Source of the DNA: Neobacillus sp. DY30
GTDB taxonomy: Bacteria > Bacillota > Bacilli > Bacillales > Cytobacillaceae
DNA: 64,000 nucleotides
Direction: 5' to 3'
NCBI RefSeq assembly: GCF_030123065.1
Contig: NZ_CP126093.1
Span: forward strand, 5,648,001 to 5,712,000
Positions 8,233 through 16,780 of the stretch are shown piece after piece. Below the pieces are notes generated by a model. The model did no database searches and was not told where the DNA came from. It worked only from the letters and a program-made list of their open reading frames with translations. Made by a program: the position numbers and the translations under genes. Each line of letters starts with the position of its first letter. Positions within the stretch are counted from its first letter, which is position 1.

Positions 8233-8270
8233 AAGCCTTCTCTATTTAAATTAGAGAAGGCTTTTCCTTT
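8233..8270 (+). terminator. Orphan rightward terminator
   Basis: A 12-bp perfect stem (AAGCCTTCTCTA and complement) with a 7-base loop followed by TTCCTTT. No rightward gene precedes it: the nearest gene upstream runs leftward. TTGCTT-N18-CATAAT at about 8163-8192 could be a promoter for a ~70-nt RNA. Confidence 0.7.
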
Positions 8271-8376
8271 AACATTATTCGATTGTTAGTATTCATTGTT
8301 AAAGGTGCGATTCATGCAACATCACAAGATAATTGGTTGTAATCCTGCATGTGTAAGAACGTATATGTCCGTCCTT

Positions 8377-8550
8377 TTAATCGCAAAAACAAAATGCACC
8401 AATAATGATTAATAAAATAAACAACACGATTATTATGATAAAACTATCGCAGCCACGTGTTTGAACACATGGAGACGCAAAGCCGTAATGCATTTGAGGC
8501 TGGGGAAGTACATTCGCCCCCATAGTATGTGATGGAATCATATTATCCAT
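8377..8550 (-). CDS. YjcZ-type sporulation protein
   Basis: 57 residues ending in the hallmark hydrophobic tail GCDSFIIIIVLFILLIIIGA followed by FCFCD. Such C-terminal segments typify the YjcZ family of very small spore or forespore membrane proteins. The 35-residue N-terminal part rich in Met, Pro and His is longer than in the minimal family members. The start is placed at 8550, where a GGAAGTG ribosome site fits; an open frame continues upstream without support. Expected to be made late in sporulation; no sigma-factor site was identified. Confidence 0.75.
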   Translation of the reverse strand: MDNMIPSHTMGANVLPQPQMHYGFASPCVQTRGCDSFIIIIVLFILLIIIGAFCFCD

Positions 8551-8844
8551 TGTAACACTTCCTTTCATTTGCATAGAGAGCTGGTGTGCCAACACTACAT
8601 AATACACACGAAAAGGAAATTCGAGCCCGTCTACAAAAAAATTTTGGGTTAAATATTTTATGAACCCAAATTTCAACCATTTACTTCCATTACTTTTGCA
8701 GTCTATTTTAAAAAAACAAACCCATTAATACCCTCTTTTATTAAACCCTCTTTTCGACAATATTCTTCTCACTAAGGAGGATTAAAACCCAGTTTAACAG
8801 CCTTTAAATCATTTCCAATCAAACGTTTGATTAAAATTATTTTT

Positions 8845-8930
8845 TCTAACTAATCGTTTGATTAAAAGTGCGTCAAACCCTTATAAAATAGGATTTTCAC
8901 CTGTTATTTAGAAATCTTATTGTCGAAGAA
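8845..8930. repeat. Palindrome-headed ~85-bp dispersed repeat (copy 1)
   Basis: Starts with TAACTAATCGTTTGATTAAAA and ends at TTGTCGAA (8920-8927). A second palindrome, ATCAAACGTTTGAT, lies just before it at 8818-8831. Related copies lie at 22932, 60208, 61518, 63048 and 63217, all running from a TAAT-CAAACGTTTG-ATTA type palindrome to a TGTCGA box. Confidence 0.65.
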
Positions 8931-8976
8931 TGGTCCTTTGTTTTGTACAGCTGTCACTAAAAAAAAGACCTTAGAA

Positions 8977-9178
8977 GAGATTTTGGTCGTTGCCAATAAT
9001 AGAGTGACCGTAGCTTGGTTTGAATTGAGATCTTAGTCAATGCAGAAGCGTTGTAGTGACCGTAGTCCGGTATGAAAAGAGTTTTGGGTCAATCCAGAGG
9101 CGCTGTGTGACTGTAACCCGGCATGAAAAGAAATTTGGGTCAATCCAGAGGTGCTGGTGTGACCATATCCTGGCTTAA
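8977..9178. repeat. Tandem ~51-bp repeat, four units
   Basis: Units start at about 8977, 9027, 9079 and 9130. Common parts are GAG-TTTTGGGTCAATCCAGAG near the start and GTGACCGTA-CCGG near the end. It shares the period and the GTGACCG core with the array at 2292-2395. Confidence 0.8.
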
Positions 9179-9195
9179 GGTTAAAGAACTAATAG

Positions 9196-9213
9196 ACGGA
9201 GAATTTCCGGCTA
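9196..9213. repeat. Dispersed CGGAGAATTTCCGG element (copy 1)
   Basis: ACGGAGAATTTCCGGCTAT is the reverse complement of the element at 21793 (ACCGGAAATTCTCCGCCTAT) with one or two changes. Confidence 0.6.
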
Positions 9214-9371
9214 TTGAAATAAAGGGGGCTTAAGAAGCGATAATACCGTATATTATGTTCCTTTTTAAATAATTCATTTGCTTTATAAATCTTCGAGTAT
9301 TACGACCATCTCGTTATAATTCTTGGATACGAAAGGAAATATCCAGTTATTACTTTTTAACGAATTAAGAA

Positions 9372-9869
9372 ATGAACTTTTACATAATGTTAAAAAAAAC
9401 GATTGGAGCTGGTTGCTTGAGCAAATCCATGCCAGAAAAACTATCTGTAGAATACCGGGATGGTATCACAGCTTTGGAACCTGTTTTTCCAAGACATTAC
9501 ACACTTACTCATTCTGATATAACTGGTGACCTATTTTTAACAATTGGAAAACAGTATGCCTGGGATAAAATTAACCCTATGAGAGATGAGGTATTAGGGG
9601 AATGGAAAACAAACGGAAATTGCTTTTATTACAATGTTTATTTATATATCGATCAAGGAGAATATAACGAAATGGTTTCAGCAAAACGCAATGAAATATT
9701 TAGACGTGAACTACCACTGGCATTAACAGCTATTGCGTATGGCGATAGATTTTTGTTCAACTCGTCCCCTTTCTTAAAACACGCCTCAATCATTGTAAAC
9801 TTTATGTCCTCCTATCCTCAGTTTGCTAAATCGGAAAGTTGGGGAACTTTTCACCATTTTTCTATATAA
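9372..9869 (+). CDS. Staygreen family protein (possible Mg-dechelatase homologue)
   Basis: 165 residues. From about residue 20 the protein matches the bacterial staygreen domain: PEKLSVEYRDGITALEP, YTLTHSDITGDLFLTIG, RDEVLGEWKTNG, the strand FYYNVYLYIDQGEYN, RRELPLALTAIAYGDR, and a closing YPQF segment. Plant SGR enzymes remove Mg from chlorophyll a, and some bacterial homologues have been shown to do so in vitro. A non-photosynthetic Bacillaceae has no chlorophyll, so the real substrate is unknown. The first 19 residues do not look like the family and the ATG at 9372 has no clear ribosome site; translation may instead begin at ATG 9429 (PEKL...), or there may be a 5' frameshift. It has no functionally related neighbour. 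Confidence 0.75.
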   Translation: MNFYIMLKKTIGAGCLSKSMPEKLSVEYRDGITALEPVFPRHYTLTHSDITGDLFLTIGKQYAWDKINPMRDEVLGEWKTNGNCFYYNVYLYIDQGEYNEMVSAKRNEIFRRELPLALTAIAYGDRFLFNSSPFLKHASIIVNFMSSYPQFAKSESWGTFHHFSI

Positions 9870-10194
9870 TCTTTCTTCTGTAACCCAGAGCTAAGTACAG
9901 TGTGTCCTAGAACGACTGCTTTAATAAAATTATTAAAAAAGCAAAAAACGGAAAGGTCTCAAAAATGCACAAAACCCCTCCCTCCTTCTAGCAAAATCAT
10001 GTTCATACAAATAAAAAATGACAGCAATGAAGTATAAATAAAATGAATTAGCTATATGATATTTTTTTAACTCCCCATATGGAAAATCTAAGAAAACTGT
10101 TATTATTATGTTAAATAATGTGTAAATGTACCTAATTTGAACTTGTTATTTGCTAGTCATTTTTAAAAGAATCATAGATATCCAGGGGGAGAAA
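9870..10194. other. Intergenic, nothing recognised
   Basis: AT-rich stretch without a supported gene, hairpin terminator or repeat. It presumably holds the promoter of the following secreted protein. Confidence 0.5.
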
Positions 10195-11421
10195 ATGGAA
10201 AAGAAAGTATTTTTGTTCACTTTATTATTTGTGTTGTTATTCGGAACGTTTGCTTCAGCACATTCTGGGGGAACAGATTCTAGCGGTGGACACAATTGCA
10301 GCGACAAATCAAAAGCAAAAGGTCTATGCACAGGCTATCACTATCATAACGGAGGCGGCGGTTCAACAAGCACTGGTGGTTCAACAAGCAGCGGGGCTAC
10401 CATCATTAATAGTGAAAAAGATTGTACAGATTTTGCTAGTTATGATGAAGTTGTTGCTTATTGGAATGAAAAGGGGTATTCAGCAACGAATGATCCAGAA
10501 AACTTGGACGGTTGGGGAAACGGTGTGGTTGATGATGGGATACCTTGTGAAGTCCCCAGCGGCTACGACCTCACGAAGATAAATAATAGTCCCGCACAGA
10601 TTCAGCATAAACAAGAGGAACAAGATCTTGCAAGTGGAGAACAAGCAGGATATCCGAATGGTTTAAACGATGGATATCAAGAGATTACAAGTAATAATGT
10701 TGCTTCAACAGGTTCAGAAGCATATAAAGTTGGATATGCAACTGGTTATAATCGGGGATACGATGAAGGAAAAACGAAGATAACCGCCGAAAAAACAAAA
10801 GCTACCAGTGATGGGTATGCTCTTGGGCAAAAACAAGATACCATCGATATTCCGACGAGTTATATAAACCATACAGGATTAAAGCAATCTTTTGAAGCGG
10901 GTTTTAATAAAGCAGTTACGGAGCGAGTAGAAGTTAAGAAAAAAGAATACAAGGAATTAGGTTACACTGACGGAAAAAAGGATATGAGCAACGCTCCTAA
11001 AGACGTCGAGGAAGCGTATGTAACTGCATACCTGGAAGGATACAATACAGCCCAAGAAGAACTAAAGGACAAGTATTTAAAACAAGGGTATGAAGCTGCG
11101 TTTACCATATTAAAATATACGAAACCTACTATAGATAACGAAAAATTCATTGGTTGGTACAAGGAAGGTTTTGAATCCAATACAGAGGTTAAACAAATTG
11201 GTGATGCAGGACTGGCCTTAGGACAGGCAGGCGAATCCTATAAACTGCCTTCAAAGTACAAAAGCGGCGAAGTCATCTTTAAACATTTCTATGAACAAGG
11301 ATTGAAGGAATACGAAGAGCAACAAAGCGATAATCAAAAAGCAGCTGTTGGTGGTATCGGGGCACTAGCATTCGTTTGGTTAGGCAGAAGATTTTATGTG
11401 GCGAAAAAAATGATAGGTTAA
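10195..11421 (+). CDS. Secreted YHYH / excalibur-domain protein with Gly-Tyr repeats
   Basis: 408 residues with a signal peptide ending near ASAHS. Next comes a Cys/His-rich segment containing GYHYHNGG (YHYH motif), a Gly-Ser-Thr linker, and an excalibur-type calcium-binding domain around residues 80-125 (DCTDFASYDEVVAYW ... DGWGNGVVDDGIPCE). The middle is built of irregular repeats with GY or GYxxGY (YKVGYATGYNRGYDEGK), lysine-rich and probably helical. A hydrophobic segment AAVGGIGALAFVWLG followed by RRFYVAKK forms a C-terminal membrane anchor. It should sit on the outer face of the membrane. ATG 10195 is chosen for the GGGGGA site. A small gene follows by 14 bp, probably in the same operon. 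Confidence 0.8.
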   Translation: MEKKVFLFTLLFVLLFGTFASAHSGGTDSSGGHNCSDKSKAKGLCTGYHYHNGGGGSTSTGGSTSSGATIINSEKDCTDFASYDEVVAYWNEKGYSATNDPENLDGWGNGVVDDGIPCEVPSGYDLTKINNSPAQIQHKQEEQDLASGEQAGYPNGLNDGYQEITSNNVASTGSEAYKVGYATGYNRGYDEGKTKITAEKTKATSDGYALGQKQDTIDIPTSYINHTGLKQSFEAGFNKAVTERVEVKKKEYKELGYTDGKKDMSNAPKDVEEAYVTAYLEGYNTAQEELKDKYLKQGYEAAFTILKYTKPTIDNEKFIGWYKEGFESNTEVKQIGDAGLALGQAGESYKLPSKYKSGEVIFKHFYEQGLKEYEEQQSDNQKAAVGGIGALAFVWLGRRFYVAKKMIG

Positions 11422-11435
11422 CAGGGAGGATAGAA

Positions 11436-11603
11436 ATGGGCATTTACCGGACCTTTAGTTATAAAGTAGAAGATTTAATCATTAAATTGCTTTCAAAAAA
11501 ACAAGACTCTGAAATGATTAAGGAGAAAGTTGCCAACTACCGTAGAAAAAGTGAAGAAATACGCAATCAAAAGAAAATGAGTAAGAAACACAAGGCTGTT
11601 TAG
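11436..11603 (+). CDS. Small basic protein of unknown function
   Basis: 55 residues, Lys/Glu-rich and predicted helical (SYKVEDLIIKLLSKKQDSEM), with a very basic C-terminus and no signal peptide. GGGAGG lies eight bases before the ATG at 11436. It is 14 bp behind the excalibur-domain gene and followed by a terminator, so the two form an operon. Confidence 0.6.
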   Translation: MGIYRTFSYKVEDLIIKLLSKKQDSEMIKEKVANYRRKSEEIRNQKKMSKKHKAV

Positions 11604-11621
11604 TCGCTAATAAATAAGACA

Positions 11622-11655
11622 ATGACGTATGCGATATTCATACGTCATTTCTTGT
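11622..11655 (+). terminator. Intrinsic terminator
   Basis: Perfect 10-bp stem ATGACGTATG / CATACGTCAT with a 7-base loop followed by TTCTTGT; ends the two-gene operon before it. Confidence 0.8.
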
Positions 11656-11701
11656 GTCATCTTGTTGGTTCTTAATGGGTAAATCCAGCCAACGAGGACA
11701 T

Positions 11702-11718
11702 CTGACCTGTCCCCATGG
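11702..11718. repeat. 17-bp direct repeat left of the acyltransferase gene
   Basis: CTGACCTGTCCCCATGG occurs here and, identically and in the same direction, at 13089-13105. The two copies bracket the acyltransferase gene. Confidence 0.75.
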
Positions 11719-11802
11719 CTCCCATGGCTCCTTTTTGCTATTGACATAAATGGAAGTAATTTGTTAAAGTTAGTCGAATTTATCATGAAAGGGACAAAGT
11801 CT

Positions 11803-12852
11803 ATGACTAATCGCATAACTTGGATCGATGCCTGTAAAGGTATTGGGATTTTTTTAGTAATTATCGGACACACAACTTTAGTTAGTACTCCACGACTTCA
11901 TATTTATTCTTTCCATATGCCATTGTTTTTCTTTTTATCTGGATTCTTATTTTCCTCTAAGAATAACTTTAAAGAATTTGTTTTTTCAAAAATAAAATCG
12001 CTATTAGTTCCTTATTTTGCTTTTGCAGTTATATCGTTTTTATTATTTTCTTATTACCAAAACCAGCCTATTGATATCAGTAAGTTTTTGTTTTCTACTA
12101 TAGAATCGAAAAGGAATTTCATTTATTATAATGATCCTTTATGGTTTTTAACTTCTCTATTTCTTATAGAAATCATATTTTATCTTATTGTAAAATTTAT
12201 AAAAAAGAAGTTTGCTATTTTACTAGTGGTTCTAATTGTTAGTTTCTTTGCTTTCTCTGAGCTACAAGCTACTAGCGGAGCCCGAATATTACCCTGGAGT
12301 TTAGATCAATCACTGTATTACCTTGTTTATTTCGGCATTGGGTATTTAATACGTTATATGCAATGGTTTGACAAGAATCTTAAAAAATCCTTAGTATTAA
12401 TGGGTATTTCAAGTCTTTACATTTGGTTAGTTGTAGATTCCACTCTTTATCAAAAATTATGGCTGTCCTTACACTTACCTTCGGTTATTCAGGGATATTT
12501 AAGTGGCATTGTTTGGGCATCTTTGGCCATTTCTTTTGTGATTTATTTATCACAGTTTTTATCGTTCAGCCCTGTAATTAATTTTGTAGGGAAAAATTCA
12601 CTTATTCTTATGGTGTTACATCTAAGTATGGCTATAAATATATTTAACACTCATTTCCGAGAAGGATTATATTTAGAACAACACCCTAATATACTAGCTT
12701 TATTTATTACATGTTTCGCCATTTTTATGTTAATCCCGGTAAGCTTCATCATTAATAATATTTTTCCTTTTTTGTTAGGGAAAAACTACAAGTGGAATTT
12801 ATCAAAACTAATTAAAAAAGAAGTTAAACTTTCCTTCTCATTAAAAAAATAG
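11803..12852 (+). CDS. Acyltransferase 3 family membrane protein (fucose 4-O-acetylase-like)
   Basis: 349-residue polytopic membrane protein with about ten hydrophobic segments. The N-terminus, RITWIDACKGIGIFLVIIGH, then FHMPLFFFLSGFLF, is the signature of acyltransferase 3 proteins, including the invariant His and the LSGFLF turn. The family transfers acyl groups, mostly acetyl, to sugars of surface polysaccharides, and this subgroup resembles fucose O-acetylase-like proteins. A GDP-fucose pathway is encoded in the EPS locus of this window, so acetylation of that polymer is conceivable but unproven. ATG 11803 is preferred for the AAAGGG site. The gene lies between two direct 17-bp repeats. 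Confidence 0.8.
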   Translation: MTNRITWIDACKGIGIFLVIIGHTTLVSTPRLHIYSFHMPLFFFLSGFLFSSKNNFKEFVFSKIKSLLVPYFAFAVISFLLFSYYQNQPIDISKFLFSTIESKRNFIYYNDPLWFLTSLFLIEIIFYLIVKFIKKKFAILLVVLIVSFFAFSELQATSGARILPWSLDQSLYYLVYFGIGYLIRYMQWFDKNLKKSLVLMGISSLYIWLVVDSTLYQKLWLSLHLPSVIQGYLSGIVWASLAISFVIYLSQFLSFSPVINFVGKNSLILMVLHLSMAINIFNTHFREGLYLEQHPNILALFITCFAIFMLIPVSFIINNIFPFLLGKNYKWNLSKLIKKEVKLSFSLKK

Positions 12853-12882
12853 CCCTTCTCAATCGAGAGGGGCTTTATTCTA
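12851..12882 (+). terminator. Intrinsic terminator
   Basis: AGCCCTTCTC / GAGAGGGGCT (one G-T pair) with a 4-base loop, followed by TTATTCT; overlaps the acyltransferase stop codon. Confidence 0.8.
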
Positions 12883-13040
12883 TCCTATAAAACCTAAGGA
12901 ACTGGCTAAAAATAAACCTAATCTCCATTATTATCAGTCCTTCTTGTTCAAGGATAAATATCATCTTTTGAATATCGACTTACTTGATGTTCACTTTAGT
13001 ATTTTTCGGAGAAATCAGTTCAGGTCCTACTCCATATAAG

Positions 13041-13072
13041 AAAACGAGCATACAATGGTGCCCGTCTTTTAC
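13041..13072 (-). terminator. Probable terminator of the sugar operon
   Basis: Imperfect stem pairing ACGAGCA with TGCCCGT; on the minus strand it is followed by TTTTCTT. It lies past the stop of the GH43 gene, the last gene of the leftward sugar locus. Confidence 0.55.
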
Positions 13073-13088
13073 CTAACGTCCGAGACAC

Positions 13089-13105
13089 CTGACCTGTCCC
13101 CATGG
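13089..13105. repeat. 17-bp direct repeat right of the acyltransferase gene
   Basis: Identical to 11702-11718 (CTGACCTGTCCCCATGG), same direction. Confidence 0.75.
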
Positions 13106-13130
13106 TTCTCTTAAATAAACCGGCTCGATT

Positions 13131-14105
13131 CTACTTTTGTTTGACATTTGAACCAATCTCATTGAAATTAGGAATCCGTAACCCGTCTACTAGTTCTTCT
13201 ACCGCTATAAACAGAGGCCGCTCACTACCGTGCGGGGTATCAGGATAATGGGTGGCAAGATAGGTTTTTCCGTCGAGACCGGTGAATAGACTTGAGTGTC
13301 CTGCGTTCCGGTCCATTAACAGCTTGTCTTCATGCTCCCATGGTCCTTCAATGCTTCCTGATTTGGAACGGGCAACTGCAACCGTATAACCCCCAAAACC
13401 TTTGTCCCCATAGTTTGGAACAGAGTAGCTGGACCAAAGCATCAGCAGGTCACCATTTTGCGCTTCATACATAAACGGCGCATCTGTCAGGAATCCTTCC
13501 TTTTCAATCCGCGGGTCTCCGAACAGCCGAATCCATCTCATTTCAGCTGCGTTTAAAATTTCAATCGGGTCACCATATGATTGCTTCAGATCGTGTGTCA
13601 GCCTAATCGCCTTGATCTTCCCCTCATATTCTTGGGTCCATTCATGGCAAAATACCATCCAGCGCTGTCCGTCCTTGTCTTCATAAAACGTTCCATCAAG
13701 GCATTCCCAGCCAGCAGGTGTCACCGCACCGTTACTGTGCGGGACATAAGGCCCCGCAGGATGGTCTGCTACCAGAATACCAGTCCCGCGGTGTTCGCCA
13801 ATCCCGCCTTTAAACGTCGCAAACATATAAAATCGACCATCAACAGAAAATACCTCTGGAGCCCAGTAATGGCGTACACCCCAAAATCCGTACGGGGGTT
13901 CAAAGGCAATATAAGGACCTTCCCATGTTTCTAAGTCTTGGCTCACATACACTTCAAAAACGGGATCTTTGTCTCCGCAGCCATCCGCGAACGTAGTCCC
14001 AAACAAGTAATACTTATTTTCCTCAACATACGGGAATACGAACGGATCCCTCATGTGAATGTTTTCCCGGCTAACCTTCTGAACGGAACGGAAACCTTTT
14101 TTCAT
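13131..14105 (-). CDS. Glycoside hydrolase family 43 protein
   Basis: 324 residues, five-bladed beta-propeller type. Visible family motifs are HMRDPFVFP (catalytic base Asp20), HYWAPEVF, LDGTFYEDKDG, the segment TDAPFMYEAQNGDLLMLWSS and the late GHSSLFTGLDGKTYLATHYP. GH43 enzymes act on arabinans, xylans and galactans. The position that is often EGP/EAP is TDAP here, as in a subgroup with Asp. No signal peptide, so it acts inside the cell on imported oligosaccharides. It is the last gene of the operon regulator - binding protein - two permeases - GH2 - GH43, three bp from the GH2 gene. Exact substrate not determinable. Confidence 0.85.
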   Translation of the reverse strand: MKKGFRSVQKVSRENIHMRDPFVFPYVEENKYYLFGTTFADGCGDKDPVFEVYVSQDLETWEGPYIAFEPPYGFWGVRHYWAPEVFSVDGRFYMFATFKGGIGEHRGTGILVADHPAGPYVPHSNGAVTPAGWECLDGTFYEDKDGQRWMVFCHEWTQEYEGKIKAIRLTHDLKQSYGDPIEILNAAEMRWIRLFGDPRIEKEGFLTDAPFMYEAQNGDLLMLWSSYSVPNYGDKGFGGYTVAVARSKSGSIEGPWEHEDKLLMDRNAGHSSLFTGLDGKTYLATHYPDTPHGSERPLFIAVEELVDGLRIPNFNEIGSNVKQK

Positions 14106-14108
14106 TTT

Positions 14109-15905
14109 TTAGCCCTCCACAATTTCTGAATGCCACTTGTTATTAATGTTGCGTATTTCTTCCAGTTCACATTTTGGTTTGCGGTCATAGGTAAGTAAGC
14201 CATTAATCTCCTGTTCAACGTCGGTTAGTTGGGTATAGCAGTACCCATGCAGCGCTTTTGATGCGTAGACCGCTTCCATAATTCGCTTATAATCCGCTAC
14301 GAATTCATCTGCACCGCTGACAGAAGTATAACCCCAGCCCGCATCTTCACCGACTTTAAATCCAATTCCGCCAAATTCAGTCAGAAGAATCGGCTCTCCC
14401 TGATGGGCAAAGCCATTGGCATAAATCTTACGTTTAGCTGGCTGCGATTGTAGAAGCTGCTCCTTGGTAGAAATGGATTGTTTATACTGTTCATATTTCG
14501 CTTTTTCATTATCATTGCCATGATTATAATTGTGTATCGCACAAATATCCGACACAGTCAGCTCCCATCCATCATTGGAAATGACTAGACGTGTGGAATC
14601 AAGCGATTTAACCAGGTGGTACATCGCCAGCGAATGATTTTGTTGCTGCTTGTCACCGCGCACATTTGGGATACCCCAGCTTTCATTAAGCGGTACCCAT
14701 GCAACAATCGAAGGATGATTGTAATCACGCTCGATAATTTCAATCCATTCTCTTGTCAGGCGGCCAGCTGCTTTATCGTTAAAAGAAGGCGAAGCGGCGC
14801 ATTCTCCCCAGACAAGGAAGCCAAGCTGGTCAGCCCAATACAAGAATCTTGGGTCCTCCACTTTTTGGTGCTTCCGGCAGCCATTAAAGCCCATTTCCTT
14901 TGCAAGCTCGATATCAAGCTTTAACGCATCGTCACTTGGTGCTGTCAACAAGCCCTCTGGCCAGTATCCTTGATCAAGCACAAGCTTTTGATAGTATGGC
15001 TTATTGTTTAAGTATACCATTCCATCTTCGGTATGGACTTTCCTCATCCCGAAGTATCCTTCAATTTCATCAAGAACGGAGCTGTTTTCTGTTATCGTCA
15101 ATGTAACGTCAAACAAATTCGGATTCTCCGGTGTCCAACACCAGCCATCGTGGTGAAAATGAGTTCGGAAAATCTTATTTTGAAAGAGATTAATACTACG
15201 CTGAGTATTACGGTCAAACAGATGAATGACATCCTTGGCCACAGACTCCCCTTTAAATGAAATTTCCACTTCCACCTGTTTGCCAGCGATCTCTCCTTCT
15301 ACCTCTACTTCAAGATGAACATCACCATGATCGACATCAGGGGTGAATTTAACTTTTGAAAAATGAACAGGGTTGACTGCTTCCATCCAGACGGTTTGCC
15401 AGATCCCAGTTGTTCGTGTATACCAAATCGAATCGGACTTTTCAATCCAGTATTGCTTTCCTCTTGGAATGGTTTCATCCGTTGAGGGATCTTCTACTCT
15501 GACCACAACACTCTCCTTCCCCCAAGTTAAATAATGGGTAACATCGAAAGAGAAGGACACATTTCCCCCTTCATGAAAGCCGACAAGCTGTTCATTAACA
15601 TACACCCACGCACGGTAATCAACCGCTCCAAAGTGAAGGATGACCTGTTGTCCTTTCCAATCAGACGGAACACTCAACTCGCGGCGATACCAAACATAGT
15701 CATGAAAGCTATGGTCCTCAATACCACTCAGTTTTGTTTGATAGGCAAATGGAACATTGATTTCTTTTGTAAAAACTTCCGACTTCGTCTGCCATGCTTC
15801 TTTTAAACCAATATTTTGATCGTCGAAGGCAAACTGCCAGGTTCCATTCAAATTCAACCATTTATCTCGTTTTAACTGTGGTCTCGGATATTCTTGACGC
15901 AACAT
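14109..15905 (-). CDS. Glycoside hydrolase family 2 (beta-galactosidase/glucuronidase-like)
   Basis: 598 residues with the three-part GH2 layout: an N-terminal jelly-roll sugar-binding domain (LNLNGTWQFAFDD, YVWYRRELSVP, DYRAWVYVNEQ), an immunoglobulin-like middle and a TIM barrel. The acid/base is Glu408 in VPLNESWG and the nucleophile Glu510 in LTEFGG; HQKVEDPRFLYWADQLGFLVW is the usual barrel entry. The short length, without the extra C-terminal domains of LacZ, is typical of intracellular GH2 enzymes acting on small glycosides. No signal peptide. Probably hydrolyses a beta-galactoside, glucuronide or related oligosaccharide delivered by the adjacent ABC transporter. Confidence 0.88.
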   Translation of the reverse strand: MLRQEYPRPQLKRDKWLNLNGTWQFAFDDQNIGLKEAWQTKSEVFTKEINVPFAYQTKLSGIEDHSFHDYVWYRRELSVPSDWKGQQVILHFGAVDYRAWVYVNEQLVGFHEGGNVSFSFDVTHYLTWGKESVVVRVEDPSTDETIPRGKQYWIEKSDSIWYTRTTGIWQTVWMEAVNPVHFSKVKFTPDVDHGDVHLEVEVEGEIAGKQVEVEISFKGESVAKDVIHLFDRNTQRSINLFQNKIFRTHFHHDGWCWTPENPNLFDVTLTITENSSVLDEIEGYFGMRKVHTEDGMVYLNNKPYYQKLVLDQGYWPEGLLTAPSDDALKLDIELAKEMGFNGCRKHQKVEDPRFLYWADQLGFLVWGECAASPSFNDKAAGRLTREWIEIIERDYNHPSIVAWVPLNESWGIPNVRGDKQQQNHSLAMYHLVKSLDSTRLVISNDGWELTVSDICAIHNYNHGNDNEKAKYEQYKQSISTKEQLLQSQPAKRKIYANGFAHQGEPILLTEFGGIGFKVGEDAGWGYTSVSGADEFVADYKRIMEAVYASKALHGYCYTQLTDVEQEINGLLTYDRKPKCELEEIRNINNKWHSEIVEG

Positions 15906-15951
15906 ATCTTTAGTCTCCTTTAGTAACAGCTTGATTCATTTAGAAAAATAC

Positions 15952-16779
15952 TTATTTAATTCCTGAGTTCGTTACACTTTTTACAAAATATTTGTTAGCC
16001 ACTAGGAAAACAACGATTGCCGGGATGGTTGCAACTACGGTGGCAGCCATCATTCCAGCGGGGTTAACGAAATTCGAGCCTTGGATTAACGTAGCAATTC
16101 CGAGCGTCATCGTTTTCATTTCGTTGGAGTTAATCACGAGTGACGGCCATAGGTAGTCATTATAAATCCCCATAAATGTGATAACACCGAGCGTTACCGC
16201 GACCGGCTTAATCGCAGGGAATATGACATGGCGCAGAATCTGCATTTGTGAAGCACCATCAAGATAGGCTGCTTCTTCCAGGTCCTTCGGAAAGCTAATA
16301 AGAAAGTTATAGATCAGGAAGACACCCATGGTACTTGCTGTATATGGCAGCACGAGCGGGATAAAAGTATCCAGCAAATTAAAGCTTTTAAATAAATAGA
16401 ACGCCGGGAAAAGGGTTACGATGCCCGGAACGGTCAAGGCAATAATAATAATTCCGATGATGATTTTTTTACCTGGTACATTTAGGCGCGCCAATGAGTA
16501 TGCCGCAAGTATATCAATAGCAACAACAAGAATGGTTCCGACAATCGTAATAACAGCGGTGTTAAAAACCCAGAGAAGGATTGGTGCATCACTTGTCGGC
16601 GATAAAATATCTATATAGTTTTGCAGGGTCCAAACTTTTGGCAGGATGGCCGAACTGGACATCGATTCACTTAAGGTTTTAAAGGAAGTGAACACCATCC
16701 AGACGAGCGGTAAAAGAAATAAAATGGCAATCAGAACGGCCAGTGTAACAATAATGATGTTTTTTTGCTTTCGTCTCAT
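15952..16779 (-). CDS. Sugar ABC transporter permease, MalG/AraQ type
   Basis: 275-residue inner-membrane permease with six hydrophobic segments. It has the EAA loop EEAAYLDGASQMQILRHVIF, which docks onto the ATPase, and a C-terminus close to the MalG type. It pairs with the permease just upstream, whose stop codon lies one base before this start. No ATP-binding subunit is encoded in the locus; in Bacillaceae such CUT1 importers usually borrow a shared MsmX-type ATPase. Imports an oligosaccharide captured by the binding protein of this operon. Confidence 0.9.
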   Translation of the reverse strand: MRRKQKNIIIVTLAVLIAILFLLPLVWMVFTSFKTLSESMSSSAILPKVWTLQNYIDILSPTSDAPILLWVFNTAVITIVGTILVVAIDILAAYSLARLNVPGKKIIIGIIIIALTVPGIVTLFPAFYLFKSFNLLDTFIPLVLPYTASTMGVFLIYNFLISFPKDLEEAAYLDGASQMQILRHVIFPAIKPVAVTLGVITFMGIYNDYLWPSLVINSNEMKTMTLGIATLIQGSNFVNPAGMMAATVVATIPAIVVFLVANKYFVKSVTNSGIK

Positions 16780-16780
16780 G

